Assembly (NCBI RefSeq): GCF_016127015.1
Contig: NZ_CP065972.1
Location: 62,001-126,000, forward strand
Origin: Corynebacterium tuberculostearicum
GTDB lineage: Bacteria; Actinomycetota; Actinomycetes; Mycobacteriales; Mycobacteriaceae
Reading direction: 5' to 3'
Length of the DNA stretch: 64,000 nucleotides
Shown: one piece after another, positions 17,643 through 26,153 of the stretch
Layout of the letters: each line of letters opens with the position of its first letter
Position numbering within the stretch: the stretch's first letter is position 1
Program-made: the position numbers and the translations under genes
Notes under the pieces: generated by a model
The model's database searches: none
What the model was told of the DNA's origin: nothing
Seen by the model: only the letters and a program-made list of their open reading frames with translations

Positions 17643-18032
17643 ATGATTGAAGTAGCAGCCGTCGTCATCCGCAACCCACAAGGCCACGTGCTTACCGTGC
17701 GCAAGAAGTCCTCCACCAAGTACCAACTGCCCGGCGGCAAGCCCGAGGCGGGCGAGGCGCTTGTCGACGCCGCCCTGCGCGAAGTTGCCGAAGAAGTAGG
17801 CCTCACCCTCGACGCCGAGAGCCTCAACAAACTCGGCACCTTCGACGCTCCCGCCGCCAACGAACCGGGCGAGGTCGTCGTCGGCACCATCTTCACCTAC
17901 ACCCGCACCGTCACCGCCGACGAACCCCATGCCGCCGCCGAAATCGGCGACACCGCCTGGGTCAACCCAGCAGCCCCCGACCGCGAGCTTGCACACCTGC
18001 TGCGCGACCGCGTCTTCCCCACGCTGGCCTAG
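17643..18032 (+). CDS. NUDIX hydrolase
   Basis: A 129-residue Mg-dependent nucleoside-diphosphate hydrolase. A complete Nudix box is visible at about residues 34-56 (GGKPEAGEALVDAAL then REVAEEVGL), fitting GX5EX7REUXEEXGU. The length is that of a single Nudix domain with no extra module, so the substrate cannot be predicted; a MutT-like housecleaning role is only one option. It follows mntH by 20 bases and may be co-transcribed with it. Confidence 0.9.
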   Translation: MIEVAAVVIRNPQGHVLTVRKKSSTKYQLPGGKPEAGEALVDAALREVAEEVGLTLDAESLNKLGTFDAPAANEPGEVVVGTIFTYTRTVTADEPHAAAEIGDTAWVNPAAPDRELAHLLRDRVFPTLA

Positions 18033-18089
18033 CGCCAACTGTCAACACTTCGGCGTCATTGACCTCGAAACCATCAAGAGCTACCCTTT

Positions 18090-18114
18090 TGAACATGTTC
18101 ACTGAACACGTTCA
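18090..18114 (+). promoter_or_regulatory. Tandem operator overlapping the tetR start codon
   Basis: Two 12-bp dyads, TGAACATGTTCA (18090-18101, a perfect palindrome) and TGAACACGTTCA (18103-18114, one central mismatch), lie 13 bp apart. The first contains the ATG of the TetR gene. The form TGAAC-N2-GTTCA in tandem is typical of TetR-family operators, so direct autoregulation is likely. Confidence 0.7.
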
Positions 18115-18670
18115 CTCATCGCGCTCGGCCGCCAAAGCTGGCACCGTCAGCAAGGTCCTAGCCACCGCCTACGAACTCTTCCTCACTCAGGGCTACGCCA
18201 CCACCAGCATCCGGACTATCGCATCCGAAGCTGGCGTTAGCGTGGGAACCGTCATGGGAGTCGGCGACAAACAAACGCTGCTCATCCGCACCATTGGCCA
18301 ACACATTTCAGAACTCCACGATGACATCCGGGGACAATCCGATAGCCTTCTCGATGTCCTGAGACCTTTCCTCCAGATGTTTACCGGCCACGAAGAGCTC
18401 TCCCGCGCCTTTGGCGCAGCACTCATCCAACAAGGCAATCAAGGCGAAGCGCTCACCGCACTCAAAACGCTCCTGACCGATGAAATCACCCTGCGACTCG
18501 GCACCAGGCTCAGCAGCGCCGATGCGGCCGAGTACGCCGACCTGCTGTACAACGTCTACCTCGGCTTACTCATCGGCTGGGCCGCCGGAATCTACGACAC
18601 CGAGCACCTCACATCCCAAGCCGCCTCATCGATCGAACGCCTCAACACCGCATTCGGAGTAACCCAATGA
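18095..18670 (+). CDS. TetR-family transcriptional regulator
   Basis: A 191-residue repressor-type regulator. The N-terminal helix-turn-helix is clear (about residues 18-62: LATAYELFLTQGYATTSIRT..IASEAGVSVGTVMGVGDKQTLL). The C-terminal ligand domain is family-specific and gives no clue to the inducer. Its start codon sits within a tandem palindrome that is probably its own operator. The stop overlaps the ATG of a DoxX-family gene (ATGA), so the two are translationally coupled and the DoxX protein is the likely target. An upstream TTG was rejected as start. Confidence 0.88.
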   Translation: MFTEHVHSSRSAAKAGTVSKVLATAYELFLTQGYATTSIRTIASEAGVSVGTVMGVGDKQTLLIRTIGQHISELHDDIRGQSDSLLDVLRPFLQMFTGHEELSRAFGAALIQQGNQGEALTALKTLLTDEITLRLGTRLSSADAAEYADLLYNVYLGLLIGWAAGIYDTEHLTSQAASSIERLNTAFGVTQ

Positions 18671-19029
18671 TCCTAGAATCTTCCCCAGCCTGGCCCTCCC
18701 TTCTACTAGCAGCCATTCTGCTTGGCGACGCCGCCCTCTCCCTCAAACCAGTCCCCTTCATCGAAGCCTGCCTCAGCGGCGTCAAACTCCCCAAGGACTG
18801 GTGGTGGGCGCTCATTGTCATCAAGTGCCTCGCCGCCGTAGGACTCATTGCCGGCCTCTGGTTCCCCGGCGTAGGAATCACAGCCATGATTGGAGTCATC
18901 GCCTATTTCTGCGCGGCCGCAGCAGCCCATGTCCGCGCCCACTTCCTCGGTAGCGCATTCTGGATCAACTGCTTAGGCATGCTCGCATTCTCCATCGGAG
19001 TACTGATCCTGACGCTCGCACTGAATTAA
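18667..19029 (+). CDS. DoxX-like small membrane protein
   Basis: A 120-residue protein with four predicted membrane helices (starting near residues 9, 45, 70 and 98), matching the compact four-helix DoxX-like group. Conserved-looking features include SGVKLPKDWWWALIVIKCLAAVGLIAGLW, which fits the helix 1-2 linker of the family. It is coupled to the TetR gene by a 4-base overlap, so the regulator probably controls it. Members of the group are poorly characterised and are variously linked to thiol or quinone redox stress. No further gene follows in the unit. Confidence 0.8.
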   Translation: MILESSPAWPSLLLAAILLGDAALSLKPVPFIEACLSGVKLPKDWWWALIVIKCLAAVGLIAGLWFPGVGITAMIGVIAYFCAAAAAHVRAHFLGSAFWINCLGMLAFSIGVLILTLALN

Positions 19030-19117
19030 GACACCAGTCAACCTTTCACGGCTTCCTGAAGGCAGATACATCATTGCACCTCTTGAATGATGACTTGATG
19101 CTTTCTACCCTAAAGGT

Positions 19118-19360
19118 ATGCGCACGACGATAAACCTCCCGCCGAAACTCCTTGAAGAAACGAAGATCCAAGCCAAAGCCAACAATGTCACTTTGAGCTC
19201 ATACGTCGAAGAGGCGGTCCGCGCTGCCCTCAAGAAGGAAGCCCGCATCAGTACCGAAGACACCCCCGTTAACCTGCCCTCCTTCGATTGCGGCGGACCG
19301 GCTCTAGTTGATCTCAGCAACAAAGAAGCTGTGTGGGCGGTACTCGATGATCATTCCTGA
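19118..19360 (+). CDS. vapB: VapB-type antitoxin (ribbon-helix-helix)
   Basis: An 80-residue antitoxin. The N-terminal RHH domain is visible (MRTTINLPPKLLEETK then a helix VTLSSYVEEAVRAALKK). The C-terminal part (about 50-80, PVNLPSFDCGGPALVDLSN) matches the toxin-wrapping tail of actinobacterial VapB proteins. TACCCT 9 bases before the ATG is a possible -10 for a near-leaderless transcript. Its 3' end overlaps the vapC start by 14 bases, the usual arrangement, but that toxin is broken, leaving the antitoxin as an orphan. Confidence 0.85.
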   Translation: MRTTINLPPKLLEETKIQAKANNVTLSSYVEEAVRAALKKEARISTEDTPVNLPSFDCGGPALVDLSNKEAVWAVLDDHS

Positions 19361-19493
19361 TGTCAACATTCTCGTTTATGCCTTCCACTCCGCTGCACCG
19401 CAACATAAACCCGCTCAACAATGGCTAAGTAGTGCTCTAAATCGGCATGAAACAATTGGACTCCTGGATGTTGTGGCAACGGGCTTGAAGTAG
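19347..19493 (+). pseudogene. vapC: Truncated VapC PIN-domain toxin
   Basis: Only 48 codons remain of a PIN-domain ribonuclease that normally has about 130-145 residues. The start MIIPDVNILVYAFHS has the first catalytic Asp (D5), and the frame continues through ALNRHETIGLLDVVATG, then stops at TAG after LK. The other three acidic residues of the PIN site are lost. Sequence after about 19485 no longer looks like vapC and has lower GC, so this is probably a recombination or deletion breakpoint rather than a point frameshift. The toxin should be inactive. Confidence 0.85.
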
Positions 19494-19819
19494 AAAAAGC
19501 CATTTCCTAGCCTGCGAGAAATATCTGGCAATGAGGTGGAATCCGATCCCGCCAGGGTCTTGGCAACGTATACCGCATTCAAACCGCCAATGAAATAGCC
19601 GAGGCAGAGCAATGATGAAATACCAACTGCAATCTTTAGCAAAACTGTTAAGGATGAATGGTGGGGTCCTTTAATCTTTAACTCCTCTCATTTTGGCCTT
19701 CAGGACCAGCAAACTACACCTTTCTAAGGCGCTGTGTACAAACAGGCGTGCTCGGTAGCCATACCATCAGGCACAGAAAGTCACTGTAGAGATGAAGGTA
19801 CGGGGTTAAGCGATAGGAT
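19494..19819. other. Low-GC gap with a minus-strand membrane-protein remnant
   Basis: No complete gene is supported. On the minus strand an open frame from about 19670 down to 19415 encodes a hydrophobic helix (IAVGISSLLCLGYFIGG) followed by a polar tail, and runs across the vapC breakpoint. GAGGAG lies 7 bases before an ATT codon near 19668 but there is no normal start. It is best read as a remnant of a small membrane protein brought in when vapC was cut. Confidence 0.35.
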
Positions 19820-20404
19820 ATGGGATATGAAGAAGATCCGAACGATGCTGGACGGGGTAAACGAGATTCACCTATTTCAAAGCCAGCGAGTAGCGCAGGC
19901 AGCGCAGCAAGCGCATCTGCGCAATCGGACTCGCAGTTATCGGGCGCACCGGAAAATAAACGTAGCGATTTCCCACCAGTTGGAGGAGCGCTCCCTGGCG
20001 TAAATAGGCTTTCTAACCTTGATGACCAAATTGCTGTGTGGGCGCTTCAGGGGCCAACTCCGCATCCACAGATAATCAAACAGCACAATGACATTCAGCC
20101 GGGCGCAGGCGATCGGATTATGGAGGACGCTCATGCAGATATTGTCCTCGATAGGAAAGTTACAGCAGAATCTTTCGAGTACGCGATATTTGAATCAAAA
20201 GTACGGCTCTTTACAACCGTAGGTGTCATTTTCGGCGCGCTGATCCTTATACCGGCGATACTCGTTCTTTTTGACCCACCGGAATCCATAGTTGGTACTG
20301 CGGCGGTGGGCCTGGCGGCAGCAAGCCCTCTAGTCCGCATCCTCATTGGCCCTAAGCAATCTCAGAAGGACCAGTTAGAGAGCGCGGAGCGGGGAGGGGT
20401 TTAA
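19820..20404 (+). CDS. DUF2335-type membrane protein
   Basis: A 194-residue protein. The N-terminal 70 residues are Ser/Ala/Pro-rich and low in complexity. The segment GPTPHPQIIKQHNDIQPGAGDRIME followed by a helical stretch and two C-terminal hydrophobic helices (TVGVIFGALILIPAILVLF and VGTAAVGLAAASPLVRIL) fits the DUF2335 family of predicted membrane proteins, whose function is unknown. Lower GC, isolation and proximity to a broken vapBC suggest recent acquisition. Its stop overlaps the end of the convergent mutase gene by 4 bases. Confidence 0.65.
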   Translation: MGYEEDPNDAGRGKRDSPISKPASSAGSAASASAQSDSQLSGAPENKRSDFPPVGGALPGVNRLSNLDDQIAVWALQGPTPHPQIIKQHNDIQPGAGDRIMEDAHADIVLDRKVTAESFEYAIFESKVRLFTTVGVIFGALILIPAILVLFDPPESIVGTAAVGLAAASPLVRILIGPKQSQKDQLESAERGGV

Positions 20405-21981
20405 ATCCCGAAGTAGGCGCGCAGGTCGGCCGCAATAGCATCGAGGCGGTCGGCGTCGGGGGATTCGAGGTAGCACTTCAGCTTCGGCTCGGTGCCGGAA
20501 GGGCGCACGATGACGCGGTCATCGTTGTCGGTGAAGAACTTGGAGCCTTGGGCGAACTTCTCCACCTTTGCCACGGGGGAACCGGCCAGTTCCGTGGGCG
20601 GGGTGGAAGCGACCTTGTCCATCGCCTGGGCGATGATGCTGAGGTCATCGACGCGGAAGGTCAGCGGCTGGGTATAGAGGGCACCCACGGCGGCGTAGAT
20701 GCCTTCTAGGCGCTCTAGCAAGGTGGTTCCTGCGGCCTTGCACTCGGCCGCGAGGCTGGCGAGGACTACGGAGGTAGCAATGCCGTCCTTGTCGCGGACA
20801 GCGGTGGGGTCGGGGCAGAAACCAATGGCTTCCTCATAACCAAAGGAGAGGTCCGGGGTGCGGGCGATCCACTTGAAACCGGTGAGCGTCTCTTCGTGGC
20901 CGAGGCCGTAGTGGGCGGCGATGCGCTCGAGCAGGCGGGAGGAGACGAGCGAGTTGGCGAAGTTGCCTGTCGCACCCTGGCGGGCCAGATAGTCGCCCAA
21001 GAGGGCGCCGGTTTCATCGCCGGTGAGCTGGCGCCACGTGCCTGAGGACGTGGGCACAGCGGCGGCGCAGCGATCCGCATCCGGGTCATAAGCGATAAGA
21101 ATATCGGCGCCGATCTCCTCAGCGTGGCGGATGCCCAAGTCGAGGGCGCCAGGCTCTTCCGGGTTGGGGAAAGAGACGGTGGGGAAATCGGGATCCGGTT
21201 GGGCCTGCTCAGGAACCAGCGAGACGCCGAACCCGCAGCGGGTCAGGAGCTTTTCGCCCAAGGCCGCACCGACGCCGTGCATGGCGGTCAGCGCGATGGT
21301 GACATCGGTATGAGCGCCCACGAGCTGCGCTGCGCGGTCGAGATACTCGGCGCGGGTATCGACATCCGCGATGTTCTCGGTGGAAAGTGGAATGTCATCG
21401 GCATGGGGTGCCGCGGCGATGGCGGCGGCGATTTCGGCATCGGTGGGCGAAACCAGCTGTACGCCTTCTGCCGGGCCGGTGGCGATGCGGCCGCCCAGGT
21501 AGACCTTGTAGCCATTATCGGCCGGCGGGTTATGCGAGGCAGTGACCATAATGCCGGCATCCGCCTTGAGCGAGCGGACCGTGAAGGCGGTCAGCGGAGT
21601 GGGGTTCTGCGCTGGCAGAACCAAGGCCTTGCCACCGGCCGCGGAGATGACCTGTGCGGCATCGCGCTGGAACTGCGCGGAGCCGTGGCGGGCATCGCAA
21701 CCAATGGCTACCACTGGGGTGTCCACGTGCTGTTTGAGCCAGGAGATAAGTCCGTAGGTGGTGCGGATGACTACGGCGCGATTCATGCGAGACTCGCCCG
21801 GGCCCACGGCGGCGCGCAGGCCTGCGGTGCCGAAGGCGAGGGGACCGGCGAAGGCGGCGGCGAGCTCGTCGTTATTGCTCTCTTCAATCCAGGTCATCAC
21901 CTGGCGGGCGGTGTCCGGATCGGGGTCGTGCTCGGCCCAGGTGCGGGCGTAGTCATAATCCACGGTGGCGGCCTTTGACAT
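20401..21981 (-). CDS. Phospho-sugar mutase (phosphopentomutase/phosphomannomutase-like)
   Basis: An alpha-D-phosphohexomutase superfamily enzyme of 526 residues. The phosphoserine loop TASHNPPADNGYKVY (Ser about 149), the Mg loop DPDADR (about 299-304), the sugar-specificity region and the phosphate-binding RPSGTEPKLKCYLE near the C-terminus are all present. It is the last gene of a minus-strand run with deoD, an MFS transporter and deoC. In that setting it most likely interconverts (deoxy)ribose 1- and 5-phosphates, bridging the phosphorylase and the aldolase. Automated labels would probably read phosphoglucomutase/phosphomannomutase. Confidence 0.88.
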   Translation of the reverse strand: MSKAATVDYDYARTWAEHDPDPDTARQVMTWIEESNNDELAAAFAGPLAFGTAGLRAAVGPGESRMNRAVVIRTTYGLISWLKQHVDTPVVAIGCDARHGSAQFQRDAAQVISAAGGKALVLPAQNPTPLTAFTVRSLKADAGIMVTASHNPPADNGYKVYLGGRIATGPAEGVQLVSPTDAEIAAAIAAAPHADDIPLSTENIADVDTRAEYLDRAAQLVGAHTDVTIALTAMHGVGAALGEKLLTRCGFGVSLVPEQAQPDPDFPTVSFPNPEEPGALDLGIRHAEEIGADILIAYDPDADRCAAAVPTSSGTWRQLTGDETGALLGDYLARQGATGNFANSLVSSRLLERIAAHYGLGHEETLTGFKWIARTPDLSFGYEEAIGFCPDPTAVRDKDGIATSVVLASLAAECKAAGTTLLERLEGIYAAVGALYTQPLTFRVDDLSIIAQAMDKVASTPPTELAGSPVAKVEKFAQGSKFFTDNDDRVIVRPSGTEPKLKCYLESPDADRLDAIAADLRAYFGI

Positions 21982-21984
21982 GGC

Positions 21985-22632
21985 TTAGAGCTCCTCGAGG
22001 ATCTTGGCGGAGGAAGATAGGCCCAGGCGGGTTGCGCCGGCCTCAATCATGGCCAAGGCATCCTTGGCGGTGCGGATGCCGCCAGAGGCCTTGACTCCTA
22101 GCTTGTCGCCTACGGTCTCGCGCATGAGCTTAACGGCGTGCACGGAGGCGCCGCCGGCCGGATGGAAACCAGTGGAGGTCTTGACAAAGTCCGCCTGGGC
22201 GGCTGCGGCGGCCTTGCAGGCGAGGACAATGGCGTCGTCGGAAAGCGCGGCAGACTCGATGATGACCTTGAGCACCTTGCCAGGGATGGCATCGCGTACG
22301 GCCTGGATTTCGGCCTGCAGGTCCTTGGCGCGGCCCTCGATGGCCAGGGGGATATTGATGACCATGTCCACCTCTTCGGCACCATCAGCAACCGCGCGGG
22401 CGGCCTCAGCGGCCTTAATCTCCGGCTTTACGGCACCGGAAGGAAAGCCCACGACGGTGGCGATGTGCAGGGAGTCAGGAACCTCGATGGGCAGGGCGGA
22501 CGGGGAAACGCAGACGGAGTAGGTGCCCAGCTCGGCCGCCTCATTCACCAAGGCGCGGAATTGTTCTGGGGTGGACTCTGGCTTGAGCAGGGTGTGGTCG
22601 ATGATGGAAGCAACGTCGGTGCGGGAAGTCAT
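21985..22632 (-). CDS. deoC: Deoxyribose-phosphate aldolase DeoC
   Basis: Class I aldolase of 215 residues that splits 2-deoxyribose 5-phosphate into glyceraldehyde 3-phosphate and acetaldehyde. The active-site features are clear: [14 protein letters not shown] at the start, [19 protein letters not shown], and the Schiff-base lysine in [15 protein letters not shown], with VKASGGIRT near the end. It sits 3 bases from the mutase and 11 bases from the transporter gene. It completes the carbon route from deoxynucleosides to central metabolism. Confidence 0.95.
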   Translation of the reverse strand: MTSRTDVASIIDHTLLKPESTPEQFRALVNEAAELGTYSVCVSPSALPIEVPDSLHIATVVGFPSGAVKPEIKAAEAARAVADGAEEVDMVINIPLAIEGRAKDLQAEIQAVRDAIPGKVLKVIIESAALSDDAIVLACKAAAAAQADFVKTSTGFHPAGGASVHAVKLMRETVGDKLGVKASGGIRTAKDALAMIEAGATRLGLSSSAKILEEL

Positions 22633-22643
22633 AATTGTTCTCC

Positions 22644-24011
22644 TTAGCGGGTGAGGCGGGATTCGGAACGGGCCATCTTGAGGTCAGAGACGACGTACAG
22701 GGCAATGCCGATGGCGGCGACGGCCGCGAGGATCCACAGCACGGTGTTATAGCTGGTGAGGTCCTGCAACTTTGCGGTATATGCAATGCCCAGCGGGATG
22801 GCGATATTGATGGTCAGGTTATAAAAGCCAATGGCGATGCCGGACTTGGCGGCGGTGATATTGCGCAGCGCGGTATTGACCAGCGGGGCGTACATCAGCG
22901 CAAAGCCGGAGGCGAAGGCCACGATGGCCAGGATGAGTACGGCAACGTGAAGTTGCACAAAGAGCGCCGCCGCCACCAGCGCGCCGGCAACCAGGGCGAA
23001 GGCGGTGTAGATGGTGGCGCGAGAGGACAAAACGGCACCGATCTTGCCGGAGAAAATACCGATGAGGATGGCGCAAATATAGCCCGGGATCATCAGCAGG
23101 GAGGCCTTATCGATGTTCATGCCGTGCAGGTCATGTGCGGCAAATGGCAGCAGGAAGATAAAGCCCATCTGGGTGGAGTAGACAAAGAAGACCATGAGGA
23201 TGGTCCACACGTAGCGGCCGTTAGTAAAGAACTCCGGGGTGACCACTGGGTGCTTGGCGTGACCGATGTGGATGATGAAACCCACGATGCCAAGGACAGC
23301 AAAGATGAGCCATGCCCAGTTGAATTCCTGCATAAACATGGTCAGGCCGGTGGCGAAGACGGCGATGAAAAACAGGCCTAAGGCGTCGAGGTGGCCCTCC
23401 ACGGCCTCATCTTCCGGCACCAGCTTGATAATCGGCGGGATGGCCAGGATGAGGATGAGCGGGATGAGGAACATCGCCGTCCATGAGACATAAGTGGAAA
23501 TAAAGCCGGAGGTCAGCGCGCCAATGAGCAGGCCGGCCTGGAAGGCGGCGGTGGAAAAGCCGAGGTAGGTCTTTTGATCGGCCTCGCTCAGGTGCTTGGT
23601 CACGTAAATGACATACAGCGTTTCCGCAGCGGCAAGGCCGGCGGTTTGGATGAGGCGGCCGGTAAGCACCATGGGCCAGAAGCTGGAAAAGGCGAAGGCC
23701 AAAAGCGAGCCCACGGCGATGAGGACAACGCCGGTGAGTATGAGCTTGCGGATGGAGATGGAATCCGCCAGCGCGGCGTAGACCACGGCGCCGATGCCGA
23801 TGATTACGCCGGCGAGGGAAGCCTGGAGGGAGGCGGTTTTAACGGAGATGTCCAGCGCCTGGGCGATCGGCATGGTCATCGTCTTAAAGCCGTTATCAAT
23901 AACCAGCGAGAAGACGAAGACAAAGAGCAGGATAGGTACGGCAACCTTGGGGTTTACCGCGGAGCCTGTCCGCTTGTCCTGCGGGGAAGCGGTGGGGTGG
24001 GTGGAAGTCAC
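22644..24011 (-). CDS. MFS transporter of the deoxynucleoside operon
   Basis: A 455-residue major facilitator with about 12 hydrophobic helices and a central charged loop ([14 protein letters not shown]). It lies between deoD and deoC in one transcription unit, so nucleoside or deoxyribose uptake is the obvious inference; an efflux role cannot be excluded. The GTG at 24011 is used as start since it follows the deoD stop. A longer reading from 24062 would overlap deoD and add a basic tail. It is not a member of the CNT or NupG families on visible motifs. Confidence 0.8.
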   Translation of the reverse strand: MTSTHPTASPQDKRTGSAVNPKVAVPILLFVFVFSLVIDNGFKTMTMPIAQALDISVKTASLQASLAGVIIGIGAVVYAALADSISIRKLILTGVVLIAVGSLLAFAFSSFWPMVLTGRLIQTAGLAAAETLYVIYVTKHLSEADQKTYLGFSTAAFQAGLLIGALTSGFISTYVSWTAMFLIPLILILAIPPIIKLVPEDEAVEGHLDALGLFFIAVFATGLTMFMQEFNWAWLIFAVLGIVGFIIHIGHAKHPVVTPEFFTNGRYVWTILMVFFVYSTQMGFIFLLPFAAHDLHGMNIDKASLLMIPGYICAILIGIFSGKIGAVLSSRATIYTAFALVAGALVAAALFVQLHVAVLILAIVAFASGFALMYAPLVNTALRNITAAKSGIAIGFYNLTINIAIPLGIAYTAKLQDLTSYNTVLWILAAVAAIGIALYVVSDLKMARSESRLTR

Positions 24012-24027
24012 GGGGGAGAGGGTCCTT

Positions 24028-24753
24028 TTAGTCGAGCGCGTTGAGCGGAAGCGCGAGTTCAATCATGGTGCGGAAGGCGGTCTGGCGCTCTTCCGCGGAG
24101 AGGTGGGTATCGTGCACCAGGTTGTCGGAGACGGTGAAAAGTCCCAGCGCGTCGACGCCGGCCTCAGCCGCGGTGGCATAAAGCGCTGCGGATTCCATCT
24201 CTACGCCGAGCACACCCATGTGCGCCCAGCGCTCGTTCACGTTCTGGTCAAAGTTGTAGAAGATATCCGAGCTCAAGATATTGCCTACGTGGATGTGGGC
24301 CTGCTGCTTTTCGGCCTGATCCACCAAAGCCTTGAGGAGCTTCCACGAGGCGGTGGGGGCGTAGCTGCCCGGCAGGTTGTACTGGCTCAAGAAGTTGGAA
24401 TCAGTGGAGGCGGACGAAGCAACGATGACATCGTGCAGCTCAATGTCTTCCTGCATGGCGCCAATGGAGCCGACACGGATGAGCTTCTTTACGCCGTAGT
24501 TGTGGATGAGCTCCCAGGAGTAGATGCCGATGGAGGGAATGCCCATGCCGGAGCCCATCACGGAGATGGGCTTGCCGTTAAAAGTGCCGGTAAACCCCAG
24601 CATATTGCGCACGCCGTTGAACTGGACGGTATCTTCCAGGAAGTTCTCGGCGATGAACTTCGCCCGCAGCGGGTCACCGGGCAGGAGGATGGTTTCCGCA
24701 ATGGGTGCGCCCTGCGGATTGATGTGTGGGGTGGCAATATCGGTAGCGGACAT
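24028..24753 (-). CDS. deoD: Purine-nucleoside phosphorylase DeoD (hexameric type)
   Basis: A 241-residue NP-I family phosphorylase that cleaves purine (deoxy)nucleosides to base and (deoxy)ribose 1-phosphate. Motifs include TPHINP at the start, LLPGDPLRAKFIAENFLED (phosphate-binding Gly/Arg), GSGMGIPSIGIYS, IRVGSIGAMQ, GVEMESAALYATAA (nucleoside-binding Met-Glu) and TVSDNLVH (catalytic Asp). The ATG at 24753 has AAGGAG 9 bases upstream; an upstream frame extension to 24864 was rejected. It is the first gene of the salvage operon. Confidence 0.95.
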   Translation of the reverse strand: MSATDIATPHINPQGAPIAETILLPGDPLRAKFIAENFLEDTVQFNGVRNMLGFTGTFNGKPISVMGSGMGIPSIGIYSWELIHNYGVKKLIRVGSIGAMQEDIELHDVIVASSASTDSNFLSQYNLPGSYAPTASWKLLKALVDQAEKQQAHIHVGNILSSDIFYNFDQNVNERWAHMGVLGVEMESAALYATAAEAGVDALGLFTVSDNLVHDTHLSAEERQTAFRTMIELALPLNALD

Positions 24754-25192
24754 ATCTTCGCTCCTTGGCATGGGGTGGGGGGATTTACAGACCAAGCTTA
24801 AACCCTCAGGACCCCGAGTCAATGGCCGTATTTGCGGGTGGTCAACAACTGTGGAGAGCCTCACTGGACTCAGCCACCAGCGTCCGTGCCGAGGTCACTG
24901 CCCGCGGTGAGCATTGCCACGCTTGCCGACGCCCCCTTTTCCCCACCTGCCAATCCACGTGCCTCCGCACGGCTGCCGACGCACGGGAGGGGGAGTGGCC
25001 GAGCGGCCCGCAGGGGTGATCTGCCATGCCGGTTCTCCAACTGCCTTCAAAAGGCGCGAAAAGGTGTCACAGGAGATAAGCATTTTTACGTTCTGACGTG
25101 GCGATTTGTGTAAAACGTTGAAAGCGGGTTAGATTATTGGAGTCCGCAACGGAGAGCACAACGAAATAGCGATGTGTTCAACGCTAGGATGT
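24754..25192. other. Intergenic region between deoD and the tRNA cluster
   Basis: No gene is supported in these 439 bases. The left part must contain the deoD promoter (minus strand). A 16-mer GCTTGCCGACGCCCCC at 24921-24936 recurs twice elsewhere in the window. A GGGGGAGTGGCCGAGCGG stretch near 24989-25006 looks like a tRNA-Ser 5' end but does not continue as a tRNA. The tRNA promoter is at 25106-25135. Confidence 0.5.
25106..25135 (+). promoter_or_regulatory. Probable promoter of the tRNA-Thr/tRNA-Met unit
   Basis: TTGTGT (25106-25111) and TAGATT (25130-25135) are separated by 18 bases, about 58 bases before the mature tRNA-Thr. Confidence 0.5.
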
Positions 25193-25265
25193 GCCCCCTT
25201 AGCTCAGTCGGCAGAGCGTTTCCATGGTAAGGAAAAGGTCGACAGTTCGATTCTGTCAGGGGGCT
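25193..25265 (+). tRNA. tRNA-Thr (GGT)
   Basis: Acceptor GCCCCCT (25193-25199) pairs with AGGGGGC (25258-25264), with T as discriminator and an encoded CCA at 25266-25268. The anticodon loop CCATGGTAA carries GGT. The D-arm (AGCTCAGTCGGCAGAGC) and T-arm (ACAGTTCGATTCTGT) are standard. Confidence 0.95.
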
Positions 25266-25306
25266 CCATTCATGTTTGGAGCAAGGAATTCCTCCAAGGT
25301 GAATAT

Positions 25307-25378
25307 GGCGGTGTAGCTCAGTGGTAGAGCAAGCGACTCATAATCGCTGTGTCGCGAGTTCAATTCTCGCCATCGCTA
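25307..25378 (+). tRNA. tRNA-Met (CAT), elongator type
   Basis: Acceptor GGCGGTG (25307-25313) pairs with CATCGCT (25371-25377) using two G-U pairs; A25378 is the discriminator. The anticodon loop ACTCATAAT gives CAT. A paired first base and absence of the initiator acceptor mismatch point to elongator Met. tRNA-Ile2 (modified CAT) is a less likely reading. Confidence 0.9.
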
Positions 25379-25391
25379 CCGGGAAAGAAAG

Positions 25392-25412
25392 GCGCCCGCA
25401 GGGCGCTTTTTT
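25392..25412 (+). terminator. Terminator after tRNA-Met
   Basis: GCGCCC-GCA-GGGCGC followed directly by six T residues. Confidence 0.9.
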
Positions 25413-25518
25413 ATTACCGCGCTGAAGGCAGTCCAGGCTGTGCCTAGTTTCGGATTGGAACTATGGCTCTGGTAAGGTCTTCAACGCTTGATGCTGAGGC
25501 ATTGAGGAATAAAAGAAT

Positions 25519-25591
25519 AGGGGCGTGGCGCAATTGGTAGCGCAACGGTCTCCAAAACCGTAGGTTGCAGGTTCGAGTCCTGTCGCCCCTG
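25519..25591 (+). tRNA. tRNA-Trp (CCA)
   Basis: Acceptor AGGGGCG (25519-25525) pairs with CGCCCCT (25584-25590), discriminator G25591. The anticodon loop TCTCCAAAA carries CCA. T-arm GCAGGTTCGAGTCCTGT. It precedes secE, the usual actinobacterial order of tRNA-Trp, secE, nusG. Confidence 0.95.
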
Positions 25592-25597
25592 CATAGT

Positions 25598-25630
25598 AAA
25601 CCCCGTCACCTCAGGTGGCGGGGTTTCTTC
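25598..25630 (+). terminator. Terminator after tRNA-Trp
   Basis: AAACCCCGTCACC pairs with GGTGGCGGGGTTT around a TCA loop (one G-T pair), followed by TTTCTTC. Confidence 0.85.
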
Positions 25631-25798
25631 ATGCCCTATTTTCTTCGTGACGCTTAGCCCGCCCACATGTTGTCAAGGCCACGTCCGGCAAATGCCGTGG
25701 TCAGCTTTTCATGCTGTGTAAGCTTTGCTAGGGTTGACAAAGTTATGGAGGTGCGCGCTAAGCGCCCTATTAGATTTAGTTCCCAAGGAGGGTTAGCT

Positions 25799-26131
25799 GT
25801 GAGCGATGAGCAGCAGCCGAAGAATTCGGGTGCATCGCGCCCGACCGGTAAGCGTCAGCTCTCTGGTGCGGCTACCACGTCCTCCGCGGACTACGCCGAT
25901 AAGCACGTCGTCCGCGTCGAGGATAAGAACCACGATGACACCCCAGGTGGTGGCGTAGCCGCCTTCCCAGGCGAGGTCGCATCCGAGATAAAGAAGGTGG
26001 TGTGGCCTACCGCTAAGGAGATGCTGCAATACACCCTCATTACCTTTGCGTTCCTTATCGTGCTGACCGTTTTGGTCTGGGGTGTTGACACCCTGGCTGG
26101 TCTCGGAGTTGAGCAGGTTCTCTCAGATTAG
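25799..26131 (+). CDS. secE: Preprotein translocase subunit SecE
   Basis: A 110-residue membrane subunit of the Sec channel. A hydrophilic N-terminal half precedes the conserved amphipathic helix EVASEIKKVVWPTAKEMLQYT and one transmembrane helix (LITFAFLIVLTVLVWGVDTL). The conserved KKVVWPT motif is diagnostic. The GTG at 25799 follows AAGGAGG by 8 bases; the upstream frame is non-coding. A promoter of the TTTTCA-N17-TAGGGT type lies near 25708-25735. A terminator separates it from nusG. Confidence 0.95.
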   Translation: MSDEQQPKNSGASRPTGKRQLSGAATTSSADYADKHVVRVEDKNHDDTPGGGVAAFPGEVASEIKKVVWPTAKEMLQYTLITFAFLIVLTVLVWGVDTLAGLGVEQVLSD

Positions 26132-26153
26132 TAAGATAAACGCATAATCTTTT

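Noticed and set aside
24981..25060. Stretch resembling a tRNA-Ser 5' end (GGGGGAGTGGCCGAGCGG)
   Set aside because: The sequence after it does not form an anticodon arm, variable arm or T-arm, and there is no acceptor partner.
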